A stretch of 64,000 nucleotides of DNA from Brooklawnia sp032229645 (GTDB taxonomy: Bacteria; Actinomycetota; Actinomycetes; Propionibacteriales; Propionibacteriaceae), in assembly GCA_963722295.1 (NCBI GenBank), contig CAVRLB010000001.1:868001-932000 (forward strand). Reading direction: 5' to 3'. The position numbers and the translations under genes were made by a program. Positions 1-7,749 of the stretch are shown piece after piece; position 1 is the first letter of the stretch; each line of letters starts with the position of its first letter. The notes beneath the pieces were generated by a model. It saw nothing but the letters and a program-made list of their open reading frames with translations, searched no databases and had not been told where the DNA came from.

Positions 1-493
1 AGATACCGGGGGCGCCTCTGCGGAAGCTCATTGCCCAGGTAGCGCCGTTGCGGTCGACCTCGACGTCGAGCCGGCAACTCAGCGCGTTGACGACTGAGGC
101 GCCGACGCCGTGCAGGCCACCGGCCACGTTGTAGTTGCCGGTGCCGAACTTTCCGCCGGCGTGCAGCTTGGTGTAGACGACCTCGACCCCCACCAGGCCG
201 GTGCGTGGCTCGATGTCGACCGGGATGCCACGTCCCTGATCGGAGACGAAGACGGAGCCGTCGGCGAGCAGTTTGATCTCGATGGAGTCGCCGAATCCGG
301 CGAGGGCCTCGTCCACCGCATTGTCGATGATCTCCCACAGACAGTGCATGAGCCCGCGGGTATCAGTTGATCCGATGTACATGGCGGGGCGTTTGCGGAC
401 CGCCTCCAGCCCTTCGAGGACGAGGAGGTTCTTCGCCTCGTAGTCACGGCTCGGGGCCGCATTCGACGAGCTGGTGTTACGGCGTGGTGGCAC
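1..493 (-). CDS. parE: DNA topoisomerase IV subunit B (ParE), N-terminal part, cut by the window edge
   Basis: Type IIA topoisomerase ATPase subunit that drives strand passage during decatenation. The visible 164 codons hold the GHKL ATPase fold: EIIDNAVDE (Mg-ATP Asn box, about residues 53-61), DQGRGIPV (about 84-91) and GGLHGVGASVVNALS (about 120-134). The reading frame begins at GTG 493 with a short Ser/Asn-rich leader before the conserved YEAKNLLVLEGLEAVRKRP segment; the ribosome-binding site is weak. It could be called GyrB from sequence alone. ParE is preferred because actinobacterial parE lies beside a DUF7455 gene and the principal sigma factor gene, as here. The transducer, TOPRIM and C-terminal parts lie beyond position 1. 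A repeat array starts 11 bp upstream of the start codon. Confidence 0.85.
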   Translation of the reverse strand, partial: MPPRRNTSSSNAAPSRDYEAKNLLVLEGLEAVRKRPAMYIGSTDTRGLMHCLWEIIDNAVDEALAGFGDSIEIKLLADGSVFVSDQGRGIPVDIEPRTGLVGVEVVYTKLHAGGKFGTGNYNVAGGLHGVGASVVNALSCRLDVEVDRNGATWAMSFRRGAPGI

Positions 494-504
494 GGGGTTG
501 AGCT

Positions 505-870
505 TACAGACGATTGAGCTGAGAGCAGCGCAAGCTCGCTTGCGGCTGCCGAGGCGATTGAAGTCTGGACGAGCAAGGCGAGTACAGACGATTGAGCTGA
601 GAGCAGCGCAAGCTCGCTTGCGGCTGCCGAGGCGATTGAAGTCTGGACGAGCAAGGCGAGTACAGACGATTGAAGCGAGTGGACTGCGAGCTTGCTCGCG
701 AGTCCCGAGCTGATTGAGTCTGTTGCGCCGCAAAGCGGCGAGCACAGACGATTGAGCTGAGAGCAGCGCAAGCTCGCTTGCGGCTGCCGAGGCGATTGAA
801 GTCTGGACGAGCAAGGCGAGTACAGACGATTGAAGCGAGTGGGCTGCGTGCTTGCTCGCGAGTCCCGAGG
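505..870. repeat. Tandem/interleaved repeat array A-A-B-A-B' between parE and the DUF7455 gene
   Basis: Five head-to-tail units, each opening with YACAGACGATTGA. Unit A (78 bp) occurs at 505-582, 583-660 and 743-820 and is essentially identical in all copies. Unit B (82 bp) occurs at 661-742, with a shortened copy B' at 821-870. Unit A contains the palindrome GCAAGCTCGCTTGC and CAGAC/GTCTG termini in inverted orientation. Unit B contains GCGAGCTTGCTCGC and a GCCGCAAAGCGGC hairpin. The array occupies most of the 604-bp gap between parE and the next gene. The rest of the gap (871-1097) shows no gene. It looks like a REP/BIME-type palindromic element cluster rather than CRISPR, because there are no unique spacers. 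Confidence 0.9.
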
Positions 871-1097
871 CCAGCGCCCGGATTGTGTAGGAATAGGGCC
901 CAGCACGGGCGATGAACCTACACAATCCGGCGCCGGCGGCTCGGCGCCAGACCTTGAGCCAGCCTGTAACGTGACGGCAACGCGACAGAGACTTGTCTTC
1001 TACCGCGAACGAGTAGGCTGGCAGCACGGGAACAAAGTCAGCCGAATACATGTTGACGAAACGACCGGCAGTACCCCCGGAGAGTGAGGAGATTAAG

Positions 1098-1295
1098 TTG
1101 AACGCGACAGTCATGAGCGATCAGCAGTTGACCGCAGCAGATCGCTGCGACCGCTGTGGTGCGCAGGCCTACCTTCGCGTAACTCTCGAATCGGGTGGCG
1201 AACTGCTCTTCTGTGCACATCACGCACGCAAGCATTCCGACAAGCTACGGCAAGTCGCCCTTCGCATTCACGACGAGACCGACAAGCTGAGCTGA
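1098..1295 (+). CDS. DUF7455-type small zinc-ribbon protein
   Basis: A 65-residue protein of a family widespread in Actinobacteria, of unknown function. The core reads DRCDRCGAQAY followed by GGELLFCAHHARKH, giving a CxxC plus C-x-H-H set that probably binds one zinc ion. A TTG start at 1098 is preferred because an AGGAG ribosome-binding site lies 6 bp upstream; an ATG at 1113 is the alternative and an upstream in-frame start at 1050 lacks support. It sits between parE and the sigma factor region, a position conserved in other actinobacteria. A strong terminator follows immediately, so it is probably monocistronic. Role unknown; a nucleic-acid-associated function is only a guess from the ribbon. 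Confidence 0.85.
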   Translation: MNATVMSDQQLTAADRCDRCGAQAYLRVTLESGGELLFCAHHARKHSDKLRQVALRIHDETDKLS

Positions 1296-1317
1296 TTCAG
1301 TCTTAGGACCCTTAGCG

Positions 1318-1361
1318 AAACGAGAGCGGCCCGGCTCTTCCGAACCGGGCCGCTCTCGTTT
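1318..1361 (+). terminator. Strong intrinsic terminator after the DUF7455 gene
   Basis: A perfect 17-bp GC-rich stem (1318-1334 paired with 1345-1361) with a 10-nt loop, ending in TTT. It lies 22 bp past the stop codon. Confidence 0.85.
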
Positions 1362-1381
1362 GCTAACGAACTGGCGACATA

Positions 1382-1413
1382 AGGGCCTGACGAAGAATTA
1401 ACGCGTCGAGTGG
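1382..1413. repeat. Dispersed 32-bp repeat, copy 1
   Basis: Begins AGGGCCTGACGAAGAATT and continues AACGCGTCGAGTGG. A copy with a single difference lies at 15090-15121, where it forms the end of hrpA. Here it is intergenic, between the terminator and the YbaK-type gene. Confidence 0.8.
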
Positions 1414-1522
1414 CGGTTTCGCTCGTCGCGATCAGGCGCCCGATCACCGAAGCGACGCGCAGCGGTAATGCTCTGGAGGGTCCTAACTCAAATTCGCACG
1501 ACCGACAAAGGAGACGGAAGCC

Positions 1523-1987
1523 GTGAGCGAACAGCAGGCCATCGACGCCGTGCGCGCGCTCGGCCTCGAACAGACCATCACCCGTCACGGGCCGGTGGGT
1601 TCCCTGGCAGAGGCGGCCAAGCTGCGCGGCATCGAACCCCGAGGCATCGTCAAGACACTCGTTGTGCGCCGCGGCTCTGGCGATTATCTCTTCGTCCTGG
1701 TGCCGGGTGATCGCACCTTCAGTTGGCCGAAGCTGCGCGCGCTGCTCGGCGTCAACAGACTGTCGATGCCGGACGCGAACACGGCCTTCGAAGTCACAGG
1801 CTATGTACGCGGCACCATCACCCCGTTCGGCGCCAGTCACGCCTGGCCGGTCATCGCGGATGCTTCCATCATCGGACACCGCATTTCGATGGGCGCAGGC
1901 GCTCCGGGGGTGTCGATCTCACTCGATGCGGACCAGATGATCGCCGCGCTGCACGCAACCGTGGCCGATATCAGCGATCGATCATGA
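1523..1987 (+). CDS. YbaK/EbsC-type aminoacyl-tRNA deacylase
   Basis: A 154-residue stand-alone editing domain of the YbaK/ProX superfamily, which hydrolyses mischarged aminoacyl-tRNA (often Cys-, Ala- or other mis-acylated tRNAPro). Family landmarks are VKTLVVRR (about residues 41-48, with the conserved Lys), DRTFSWPKLRALLG, TGYVRGTITPFG and the glycine-rich GAGAPGVSISL near the end. The start is GTG 1523 behind AAAGGAGA. The stop overlaps the next start in ATGA, so translation is coupled to the following PLP-type enzyme. Which amino acid is removed cannot be read from the sequence. Confidence 0.88.
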   Translation: MSEQQAIDAVRALGLEQTITRHGPVGSLAEAAKLRGIEPRGIVKTLVVRRGSGDYLFVLVPGDRTFSWPKLRALLGVNRLSMPDANTAFEVTGYVRGTITPFGASHAWPVIADASIIGHRISMGAGAPGVSISLDADQMIAALHATVADISDRS

Positions 1988-2967
1988 ACTGGCCCGACGG
2001 CGCGGCACTCACCGCGTTCGGACGTCAAGCGCTGTCGCTGGTCGCCCAGGAGTTGCGCGCGGCATCGATAACATGCCTTCTCGCGCCCGATTATTACTGC
2101 CCGACGATGCTCGTCCCCTTCTCGATGGAGGGCCTGAACGTACACGTCGTGGCGACCGAGGCGGACTGCCTAATGAGTGCCGACGCCCTGTCGGGCGCAT
2201 TGGACGAGCACCCAGGGTGCGCGGTGCTGCACTGCGAGACGTTCGGCAACCAGGCACGGCCCGGCTTGGCTGACGTCTTGGACGACGCCCGGGCGGACGG
2301 CACCAAAGCGATCGTCGATCGGACGCACAGCTGGCTCGATCCTGTCACCACGCCCGCCGATTTCACCGTAGCCAGTCTGCGCAAGCTGGCGCCGATCCCC
2401 GACGGCGCATTCGTCACCGGGCTACGTCGTCCGGTGCACCTGGACGAGACCGAGCAGACTCGCACGGCCGTCGATGCCCGAGTCGCGTACCTGGCGGCAC
2501 CCGATCTTGTCGGCTTCGACGCCGCCGAGGATGCCATCGACGACGCCTGGGCGCCTGCGCCACCCAGCCCAAGAAGCCTGCGATTCATCGAGACCTTGGA
2601 CGCCGAGGTGCTGCGCGACCGGCGACTGGCGACCGCCGAACGGCTGCGGGCAGCGCTCATCACAGCAGCAATACCGGGGCTGCGCATCATCAATCCCGGT
2701 GGATCGGGCTGCATCGCGTTGAGCCATCCGCAGGCCCCGGCGATCATGGACGCCCTGGCCGCGCACGGTGTCATCGGACCGGTCTATTGGGCGCGGCCCG
2801 ACCACCTTCCTTCCGGACGCCGATGGCGCAGCGATGTCTTCACGCTGCCGATCGATCGGCAATGCGCCGGCGCCGAGGAACAGTTTGCGTCCTGGGTCAG
2901 CGAAGCCGCAGGCAGCGGCATTTTTCTGGGAGCGGATTGCGTTGACTGGCGCACGAGAAGCGCCTAG
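1984..2967 (+). CDS. PLP-dependent aminotransferase-like protein (DegT/DnrJ-like fold)
   Basis: A 327-residue fold-type I PLP protein, cytoplasmic. An N-terminal GRQALSLVAQEL segment, an APDYYCPTML loop, an acidic VDRTHSWLD region (about residues 109-117) and the motif SLRKLAPIPDGAF (about 129-141) match a group of DegT-like proteins in which the lysine of SLRK is the presumed PLP anchor. The ATG overlaps the YbaK-type stop codon by 4 nt, so the two are co-translated. Substrate is unknown. A longer open frame exists upstream but lies entirely inside the YbaK gene in another frame and is rejected. Confidence 0.7.
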   Translation: MNWPDGAALTAFGRQALSLVAQELRAASITCLLAPDYYCPTMLVPFSMEGLNVHVVATEADCLMSADALSGALDEHPGCAVLHCETFGNQARPGLADVLDDARADGTKAIVDRTHSWLDPVTTPADFTVASLRKLAPIPDGAFVTGLRRPVHLDETEQTRTAVDARVAYLAAPDLVGFDAAEDAIDDAWAPAPPSPRSLRFIETLDAEVLRDRRLATAERLRAALITAAIPGLRIINPGGSGCIALSHPQAPAIMDALAAHGVIGPVYWARPDHLPSGRRWRSDVFTLPIDRQCAGAEEQFASWVSEAAGSGIFLGADCVDWRTRSA

Positions 2968-2983
2968 CCTTTTTCACTGGTGC

Positions 2984-3001
2984 GACCGCTGTCGAGCGGT
3001 C
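2984..3001 (+). terminator. Possible weak terminator hairpin
   Basis: A 6-bp stem, GACCGC paired with GCGGTC, 16 bp after the PLP gene stop and without a good T-tract. It could also be a chance hairpin. Confidence 0.3.
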
Positions 3002-3204
3002 AGATGAGGGATCGAGTCACTCGAACATGATGTGGTGCCGGCTATACATTGATCTCGCGCTGTCGTTCAGCGCGGCGTGTTGCTGACCCTGCCAACTCAT
3101 CCGGCGTAGTCATCCGCTGCTTTTTGCGGCGTCTTCTTTTCACCTTTTCGCATTCAGCCCTTCGCTTCGCCTGACGAAGGAGCCGATCTTGGCTCAGGAG
3201 AATC

Positions 3205-4572
3205 ATGTCCAATACCACAGTTCAACCCAGGACGCGCCGGTTCAAAGCGCCGTCGTTTGGTATCCAGGTCATCATCGGCCTGGTGGTCGGTATCGTCCTC
3301 GGCGCCATCGCCCGCGCCGGCGAGATCGATTGGCTCACCGCCACGCTCACCGAGATCGGCACGATCTTCGTCCAGCTCCTGCGCGTTGTCGTCGTCCCGC
3401 TGGTGCTGTTGGCTCTGGTGGTCAGCATCTCGCAGCTACGCAAGGTCACAAACGCGGCACGGCTCGCGGCTCAGACCCTGGCCTGGTTCGCGATCACCGC
3501 ATTCGTCTCAGTGGTGATCGGCATCGTGCTCGGCCTGGCGACCAACCCCGGCCGGGGAACCGGTATCGACACCTCGCAGGCAGAGGCGGTCAGCACTCAG
3601 GGCGGCTGGCTCGACTTCCTGAAGTCGATCGTCCCGTCGAATTTCCTCGGCATGAGCGTCAGTTCATCGGCGAAGGCATCGGACGCCGCAGTTGCGGTCA
3701 CCAGCACCGTGAACTTCAACGTGCTGCAAATTGTCGTCCTCGGCATTGCGATCGGCGGCGCGGCGCTGGCCGTGGGCGCCAAGGCCGAGCCATTCCTCAA
3801 GCTCTCCGAATCGGCGCTGGAGATCTTCCAGAAGCTCGTCTGGTGGATCATCAAGCTTGCGCCGATCGGTTCGGCTGCCCTGATCGGTAAGGCCGTCGCC
3901 AGCTATGGCTGGAACCTGGTGCGCCCGCTGGCCGTCTTCACGGTCGATGTCTATGTCGGTTGCGCGCTGGTGCTCTTCGCCGTCTACCCGATCATCCTGC
4001 GTCTGCACGGGTTGAGCGTCCGCCGCTTCTTCGCCGGGGCCTGGGAGTCGATCACGCTGGCGTTCGTCTCGCGTTCGTCGGTCGGCACGCTGCCGGTGAC
4101 GCAACGCAACATGACCGAGAACCTCGGTGTTCCCCGCGAGTACGCCGCTTTCGCCGCACCGCTGGGTGCAACCACGAAGATGGACGGTTGCGCCGCCATT
4201 TACCCCGCGCTGGCCGCCATCACCGTGGCCCAGATGTTCGGCATCAATCTGACCTTGACCGACTATCTGTTGATCGCTTTCGTCGCCGTGGTCGGCTCCG
4301 CCGCGACCGCTGGCCTGACCGGCGCCGTGGTCATGTTGACGCTTACGCTGTCGACCCTCGGCCTGCCGCTCGAGGGTGTCGGGTTGCTGTTGGCGATCGA
4401 TCCGATCCTCGACATGATCCGGACCGCGACCAACGTCGCCGGCCAGTCGCTGGTTCCGGTGATCGTCGCCAAGCGCAACGGCATCTTGGACCGCACCCGT
4501 TATGACGGACCCGACGAGGCCACGACCAAGGACTCGGCCAAGGACGAGACTCCCGACCTCGTCGCCGTCTGA
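3205..4572 (+). CDS. Dicarboxylate/amino acid:cation symporter (DAACS family)
   Basis: A 455-residue inner-membrane secondary transporter of the GltP/DctA fold, taking up C4-dicarboxylates or acidic/neutral amino acids with Na+ or H+. Multiple hydrophobic segments span the protein. The HP1 serine-rich loop SRSSVGTLP (about residues 290-298), the TM7 motif ATTKMDG (normally NMDGT) and TM8 DMIRTATNVAG with the substrate-coordinating Asp/Arg/Asn are all present. The usual final Asp of NxxGD in TM8 is Gln here, and NMDGT reads KMDGC, so substrate or ion coupling may differ from GltPh. Starts at ATG 3205 behind AGGAGA. It stands alone and faces sigA. Confidence 0.9.
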   Translation: MSNTTVQPRTRRFKAPSFGIQVIIGLVVGIVLGAIARAGEIDWLTATLTEIGTIFVQLLRVVVVPLVLLALVVSISQLRKVTNAARLAAQTLAWFAITAFVSVVIGIVLGLATNPGRGTGIDTSQAEAVSTQGGWLDFLKSIVPSNFLGMSVSSSAKASDAAVAVTSTVNFNVLQIVVLGIAIGGAALAVGAKAEPFLKLSESALEIFQKLVWWIIKLAPIGSAALIGKAVASYGWNLVRPLAVFTVDVYVGCALVLFAVYPIILRLHGLSVRRFFAGAWESITLAFVSRSSVGTLPVTQRNMTENLGVPREYAAFAAPLGATTKMDGCAAIYPALAAITVAQMFGINLTLTDYLLIAFVAVVGSAATAGLTGAVVMLTLTLSTLGLPLEGVGLLLAIDPILDMIRTATNVAGQSLVPVIVAKRNGILDRTRYDGPDEATTKDSAKDETPDLVAV

Positions 4573-4575
4573 TCA

Positions 4576-4613
4576 CCCGTTGCCAGGCCGGCGCCGATTG
4601 GCCTGGCAACGGG
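4576..4613 (+). terminator. Intrinsic terminator after the symporter gene
   Basis: A 14-bp stem: 4576-4589 (CCCGTTGCCAGGCC) pairs with 4600-4613, 10-nt loop. It starts 3 bp after the stop codon. Confidence 0.8.
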
Positions 4614-4662
4614 CCTAGCCGGCCCTGGCCGACTGGCCTGGCTGGCCGCCCGCCATCACCAT

Positions 4663-4955
4663 GCGAGAACAGCAGCGGCTACCAAAAATCGCGTTGGCTA
4701 GCGAATATTCGGTAGCCGCTGCTGTTTTCGGTAGCCGCTAGCGCAGGGACCGGGCATCCCGGTAGCCGCTGCTGTTTTCGGTAGCCGCTAGCGCAGGGAC
4801 CGGGCATCCCGGTAGCCGCTGCTGTTTTCGGTAGCCGCTAACGTGGGGACCGGGCATCCCGGTAGCCGCTGCTGTTTTCGGTAGCCGCTAACGTGGGGAC
4901 CGGGCATCCCGGTAGCCGCTGCTGTTTTCGTTAGCCGCTGACGCGGGGACCGATC
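4663..4955. repeat. 50-bp minisatellite, locus 1
   Basis: Four exact-length 50-bp units at 4711-4760, 4761-4810, 4811-4860 and 4861-4910, plus a degenerate fifth from 4911 that runs up to the sigA stop. Each unit carries the decamer GGTAGCCGCT twice, 19-20 bp apart, with GCTGTTTTC between. An inverted copy (GAGAACAGCAGCGGCTACC, 4665-4683) precedes the array, followed by GCGAATA. The array fills most of the 381-bp convergent gap between the symporter and sigA; no gene is seen in that gap. Units 1-2 read GCGCAGGGAC and units 3-4 ACGTGGGGAC, pointing to local duplication. Confidence 0.92.
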
Positions 4956-6396
4956 ACTCCAGGTAGTCGCGGAGGATCTGCGACCGCGACGGATGACGCA
5001 GCTTGCTCATCGTCTTCGACTCGATCTGGCGGATCCGCTCACGGGTGACGCCATAGACCTTGCCGATCTCGTCCAACGTCTTCGGCTGGCCATCGGTCAG
5101 TCCGAAGCGCATCGACACGACGCCGGCCTCACGCTCGCTGAGGGTATCGAGCACGTCATGCAGTTGCTCCTGCAGCAGGGTGAAGTTCACCGCATCGGCC
5201 GGGACGATCGCCTCGGAATCCTCGATCAGATCGCCGAACTCGGAGTCGCCATCTTCGCCCAGCGGGGTGTGCAGCGAGATCGGCTCGCGTCCGTACTTCT
5301 GCACCTCGATGACCTTCTCGGGGGTCATTTCGAGTTCCTTGGCGAGTTCCTCGGGCAGCGGCTCGCGTCCAAGATCTTGCAGCATCTGGCGCTGCACCCG
5401 GGCCAGCTTGTTGATGACCTCGACCATGTGCACCGGAATACGGATGGTGCGTGCCTGGTCGGCCATGGCACGCGTGATGGCCTGCTTGATCCACCAGGTC
5501 GCATAGGTCGAGAACTTGTAGCCCTTGGTGTAGTCGAACTTCTCGACCGCACGGATCAGGCCCAGGTTGCCTTCCTGAATCAGGTCGAGGAAGAGCATGC
5601 CGCGGCCGGTGTAGCGCTTGGCCAACGAGACGACCAGACGCAGGTTGGCCTCAAGGAGGTGGTTCTTCGCGCGATGACCGTCCTCGCTGATCCACAGATA
5701 GTCTTCGTGGTCGCGGCGCCCGACGGTGCCCTCACTGAGGCGTTCCTCCGCGAACAGCCCGGCCTCGATGCGTTTGGCCAGCTCGACTTCCTGAGCGGCA
5801 TTGAGCAGCGCAACCTTGCCGATCTGCTTGAGGTAGTCCTTGACCGGATCGGCAGTGGCGCCGGCCGAGACGACCTGCTGCTCCGGCTCGTCCGCATCGT
5901 CGGAGTCGGAGAGGCTGAACGCCTCGCCGTCGGCGACCAACTCGGCCTCGTCCTTGGCAGCGGCCTTCGAGTCGAACTTCGAGTCGTCGACATCGTCGAG
6001 ATTGCGCTTCTTGCCACCCACGGTCAGCACGACATCATCGCCTTCGCGTTTGACGGTGACATCGACCACCTGGCCGGCCACCTCTTGCACCGTTGGTTCC
6101 CGGCCGGCTGCCGTGGCGGCGACACTGGCCTTTCGGGCCCTCGTCTGCTTGGACTTCGCGGCAGAGGCCGTTGTCGCAGCGGACTTCCTGGTGGGTGTCA
6201 TGGGCTTGGTAGCATCCGCGCCGGGCTGGGCCGAAGCGTCGGGCTCGGTCTTGGAAGCCGCGGCCGCAGGTCTGCGCGTGCGCTTGACGGGAGCCTCAGC
6301 AGCGGCGGCGTCAGCTGGCTGCTCGCTAACCTTGGTCTTGCGGGTGCGCGCGGCCTTCACCGGCGCGCTGGCAGCCTGCTCAGTAATGGAAGTCAC
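4954..6396 (-). CDS. sigA: Principal RNA polymerase sigma factor (SigA/HrdB/RpoD)
   Basis: The housekeeping sigma-70 factor, 480 residues. A Lys/Ala/Thr-rich, probably disordered N-terminal region (about 1-115) resembles that of actinobacterial HrdB. It is followed by region 1.2 (about 183-213, DPVKDYLKQIG), region 2 (about 246-320, with FLDLIQEGNLGLIRAVEKFD and STYATWWIKQAI), region 3 (about 325-400) and region 4 with the -35-binding helix GVTRERIRQIESK (about 448-460). GTG 6396 is chosen because GAAAGG lies 6 nt upstream; an earlier in-frame start at 6453 lacks one. It is transcribed divergently from sigB across 262 bp. The stop lies at the edge of the minisatellite. Confidence 0.96.
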   Translation of the reverse strand: MTSITEQAASAPVKAARTRKTKVSEQPADAAAAEAPVKRTRRPAAAASKTEPDASAQPGADATKPMTPTRKSAATTASAAKSKQTRARKASVAATAAGREPTVQEVAGQVVDVTVKREGDDVVLTVGGKKRNLDDVDDSKFDSKAAAKDEAELVADGEAFSLSDSDDADEPEQQVVSAGATADPVKDYLKQIGKVALLNAAQEVELAKRIEAGLFAEERLSEGTVGRRDHEDYLWISEDGHRAKNHLLEANLRLVVSLAKRYTGRGMLFLDLIQEGNLGLIRAVEKFDYTKGYKFSTYATWWIKQAITRAMADQARTIRIPVHMVEVINKLARVQRQMLQDLGREPLPEELAKELEMTPEKVIEVQKYGREPISLHTPLGEDGDSEFGDLIEDSEAIVPADAVNFTLLQEQLHDVLDTLSEREAGVVSMRFGLTDGQPKTLDEIGKVYGVTRERIRQIESKTMSKLRHPSRSQILRDYLE

Positions 6397-6658
6397 AAAT
6401 GACCTTTCGGAAGCCGACTCGGACCTGGACGCATTCAAGACCTCTCCCGTCAAGAAGCGCCTCTAGCCATATTGCCACGCCCACCAAGGAACCCCCATGC
6501 CGGGTATGCTCCCACAGAGCAGTCCGGGCCGCCATGGTGTACGACCAGGGTCGCAGTATGCCCCCACGGTGGCCCGTTTTCAAAGAAACTGTGCGATCGA
6601 TGAAAGAAATTCACTGGTTCGTGCGTTACACCATTGATCGACAGAAAGGCAGACATCC

Positions 6659-7594
6659 ATGGATAGCAGGACTCGTGTTCGCACCAATGATGGCATCGAC
6701 GGCAAGGACTCGGTAGGACTGTACCTCGAGTCAATCGCCAAGACTCCTCTGCTGAATGCCGAAGAAGAAGTACACCTGGCCCGCCGCATCGAGGCCGGTC
6801 AATACGCACAAGCGATTCTAAGCGCACGAGTGGAGTCCGAGACTGACGCCACCCGCGAGGAACTCGAACTCATCGCCCACGACGGCGACGAGGCGATGCA
6901 GCACTTCTTGCGCGCCAACCTGCGTCTGGTCGTGTCGGTGGCCCGCAAGTATGGGCGTTCGCAGATGCCGCTGCTGGACCTCGTCCAGGAAGGCAACACC
7001 GGCCTGATCCGCGCGGTCGAGAAGTTCGATTACGCCAAGGGCTTCAAGTTCTCGACCTACGCCACCTGGTGGGTGCGTCAGGCGATCAGTCGCGGCATCG
7101 CCCAGCAGGGACGCATCGTCCGGCTGCCGGTGCATGTTGCCGAACAGGTGAACCAGATTTCGGCCGTGCGCCGCAACCTGGAACGCACGCTCGGCCGCGA
7201 CCCCGAAGTGACCGAGATCGCCCGCGAACTCGATGTCACCGAGGACAAGGTCGTCGACCTGATCCGGTACAGCCGTGAGCACGTCAGCCTCGACGCCCCT
7301 GTCGAGGAGGACGGCGACACCTCGCTCGGCGACCTCATCGCCCGCGAGACCTCCCCCGGTCCGGACGAGGTCGTACTCAGCCAGGAGGATCGTGACCGTC
7401 TGGACACTCTTCTGGAGGGCCTGGACGAGCGTTCCGCCGATGTGGTCCGCCGCCGTTACGGCCTGCTGGATGGCCGCCAGGCGAAGCTCTCTGACATCGG
7501 TCTGGTCTGGGGCATCACCGCAGAGCGAGTGCGTCAGATTGAACGCGCCGCGTTGGTCGTGCTACGTGAGAAGAGCACGGTGGCGGTCGCCTGA
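6659..7594 (+). CDS. sigB: Principal-like group 2 sigma factor (SigB)
   Basis: A 311-residue sigma-70 protein lacking the long N-terminal extension of SigA, so a group 2 (non-essential, stress or stationary-phase) factor like mycobacterial SigB. Region 1.2 begins at about residue 17 (DSVGLYLESIAKTPLLN). Region 2 contains LLDLVQEGNTGLIRAVEKFD and STYATWWVRQAIS, and region 4 contains GITAERVRQIERAAL (about 285-299). The near identity of regions 2.4 and 4.2 with SigA suggests overlapping promoter recognition. ATG 6659 follows AGAAAGG. Head-to-head arrangement with sigA suggests that the shared intergenic DNA controls both. Confidence 0.94.
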   Translation: MDSRTRVRTNDGIDGKDSVGLYLESIAKTPLLNAEEEVHLARRIEAGQYAQAILSARVESETDATREELELIAHDGDEAMQHFLRANLRLVVSVARKYGRSQMPLLDLVQEGNTGLIRAVEKFDYAKGFKFSTYATWWVRQAISRGIAQQGRIVRLPVHVAEQVNQISAVRRNLERTLGRDPEVTEIARELDVTEDKVVDLIRYSREHVSLDAPVEEDGDTSLGDLIARETSPGPDEVVLSQEDRDRLDTLLEGLDERSADVVRRRYGLLDGRQAKLSDIGLVWGITAERVRQIERAALVVLREKSTVAVA

Positions 7595-7649
7595 TCGCCG
7601 AACCCCGTATGAGTGCTTGATCGGCCGACGCCGACGCCACTCCCGAACT

Positions 7650-7681
7650 GGGCCCCAGCTCCCCCGTGGAGACTGGGGCCC
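7650..7681 (+). terminator. Intrinsic terminator after sigB
   Basis: Stem GGGCCCCAG (7650-7658) with CTGGGGCCC (7673-7681), followed by TTTGTT. Confidence 0.85.
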
Positions 7682-7749
7682 TTTGTTCGCCCGATCAGAC
7701 GCGCGGGCCCACTTACTTGCCGCCGCCCGACTTCCCGCGTCCGGAACTC

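Noticed and set aside
505..870. CRISPR array
   Set aside because: Units are contiguous repeats with no unique spacers of constant length, and no cas genes are in the window.
3100..3190. CCTTCG/CGAAGG hairpin before the symporter start as a riboregulator
   Set aside because: It does not overlap the AGGAGA site used by the ATG at 3205 and matches no riboswitch family.
4993..6402. A 469-codon plus-strand frame across sigA
   Set aside because: Antisense shadow of the conserved sigma factor gene, a common artefact of GC-rich codon bias.
6490..6512. A GGGTAT element as a SigF/SigB-type promoter for sigB
   Set aside because: No convincing -35 partner at proper spacing, and it is 150 bp from the start codon.
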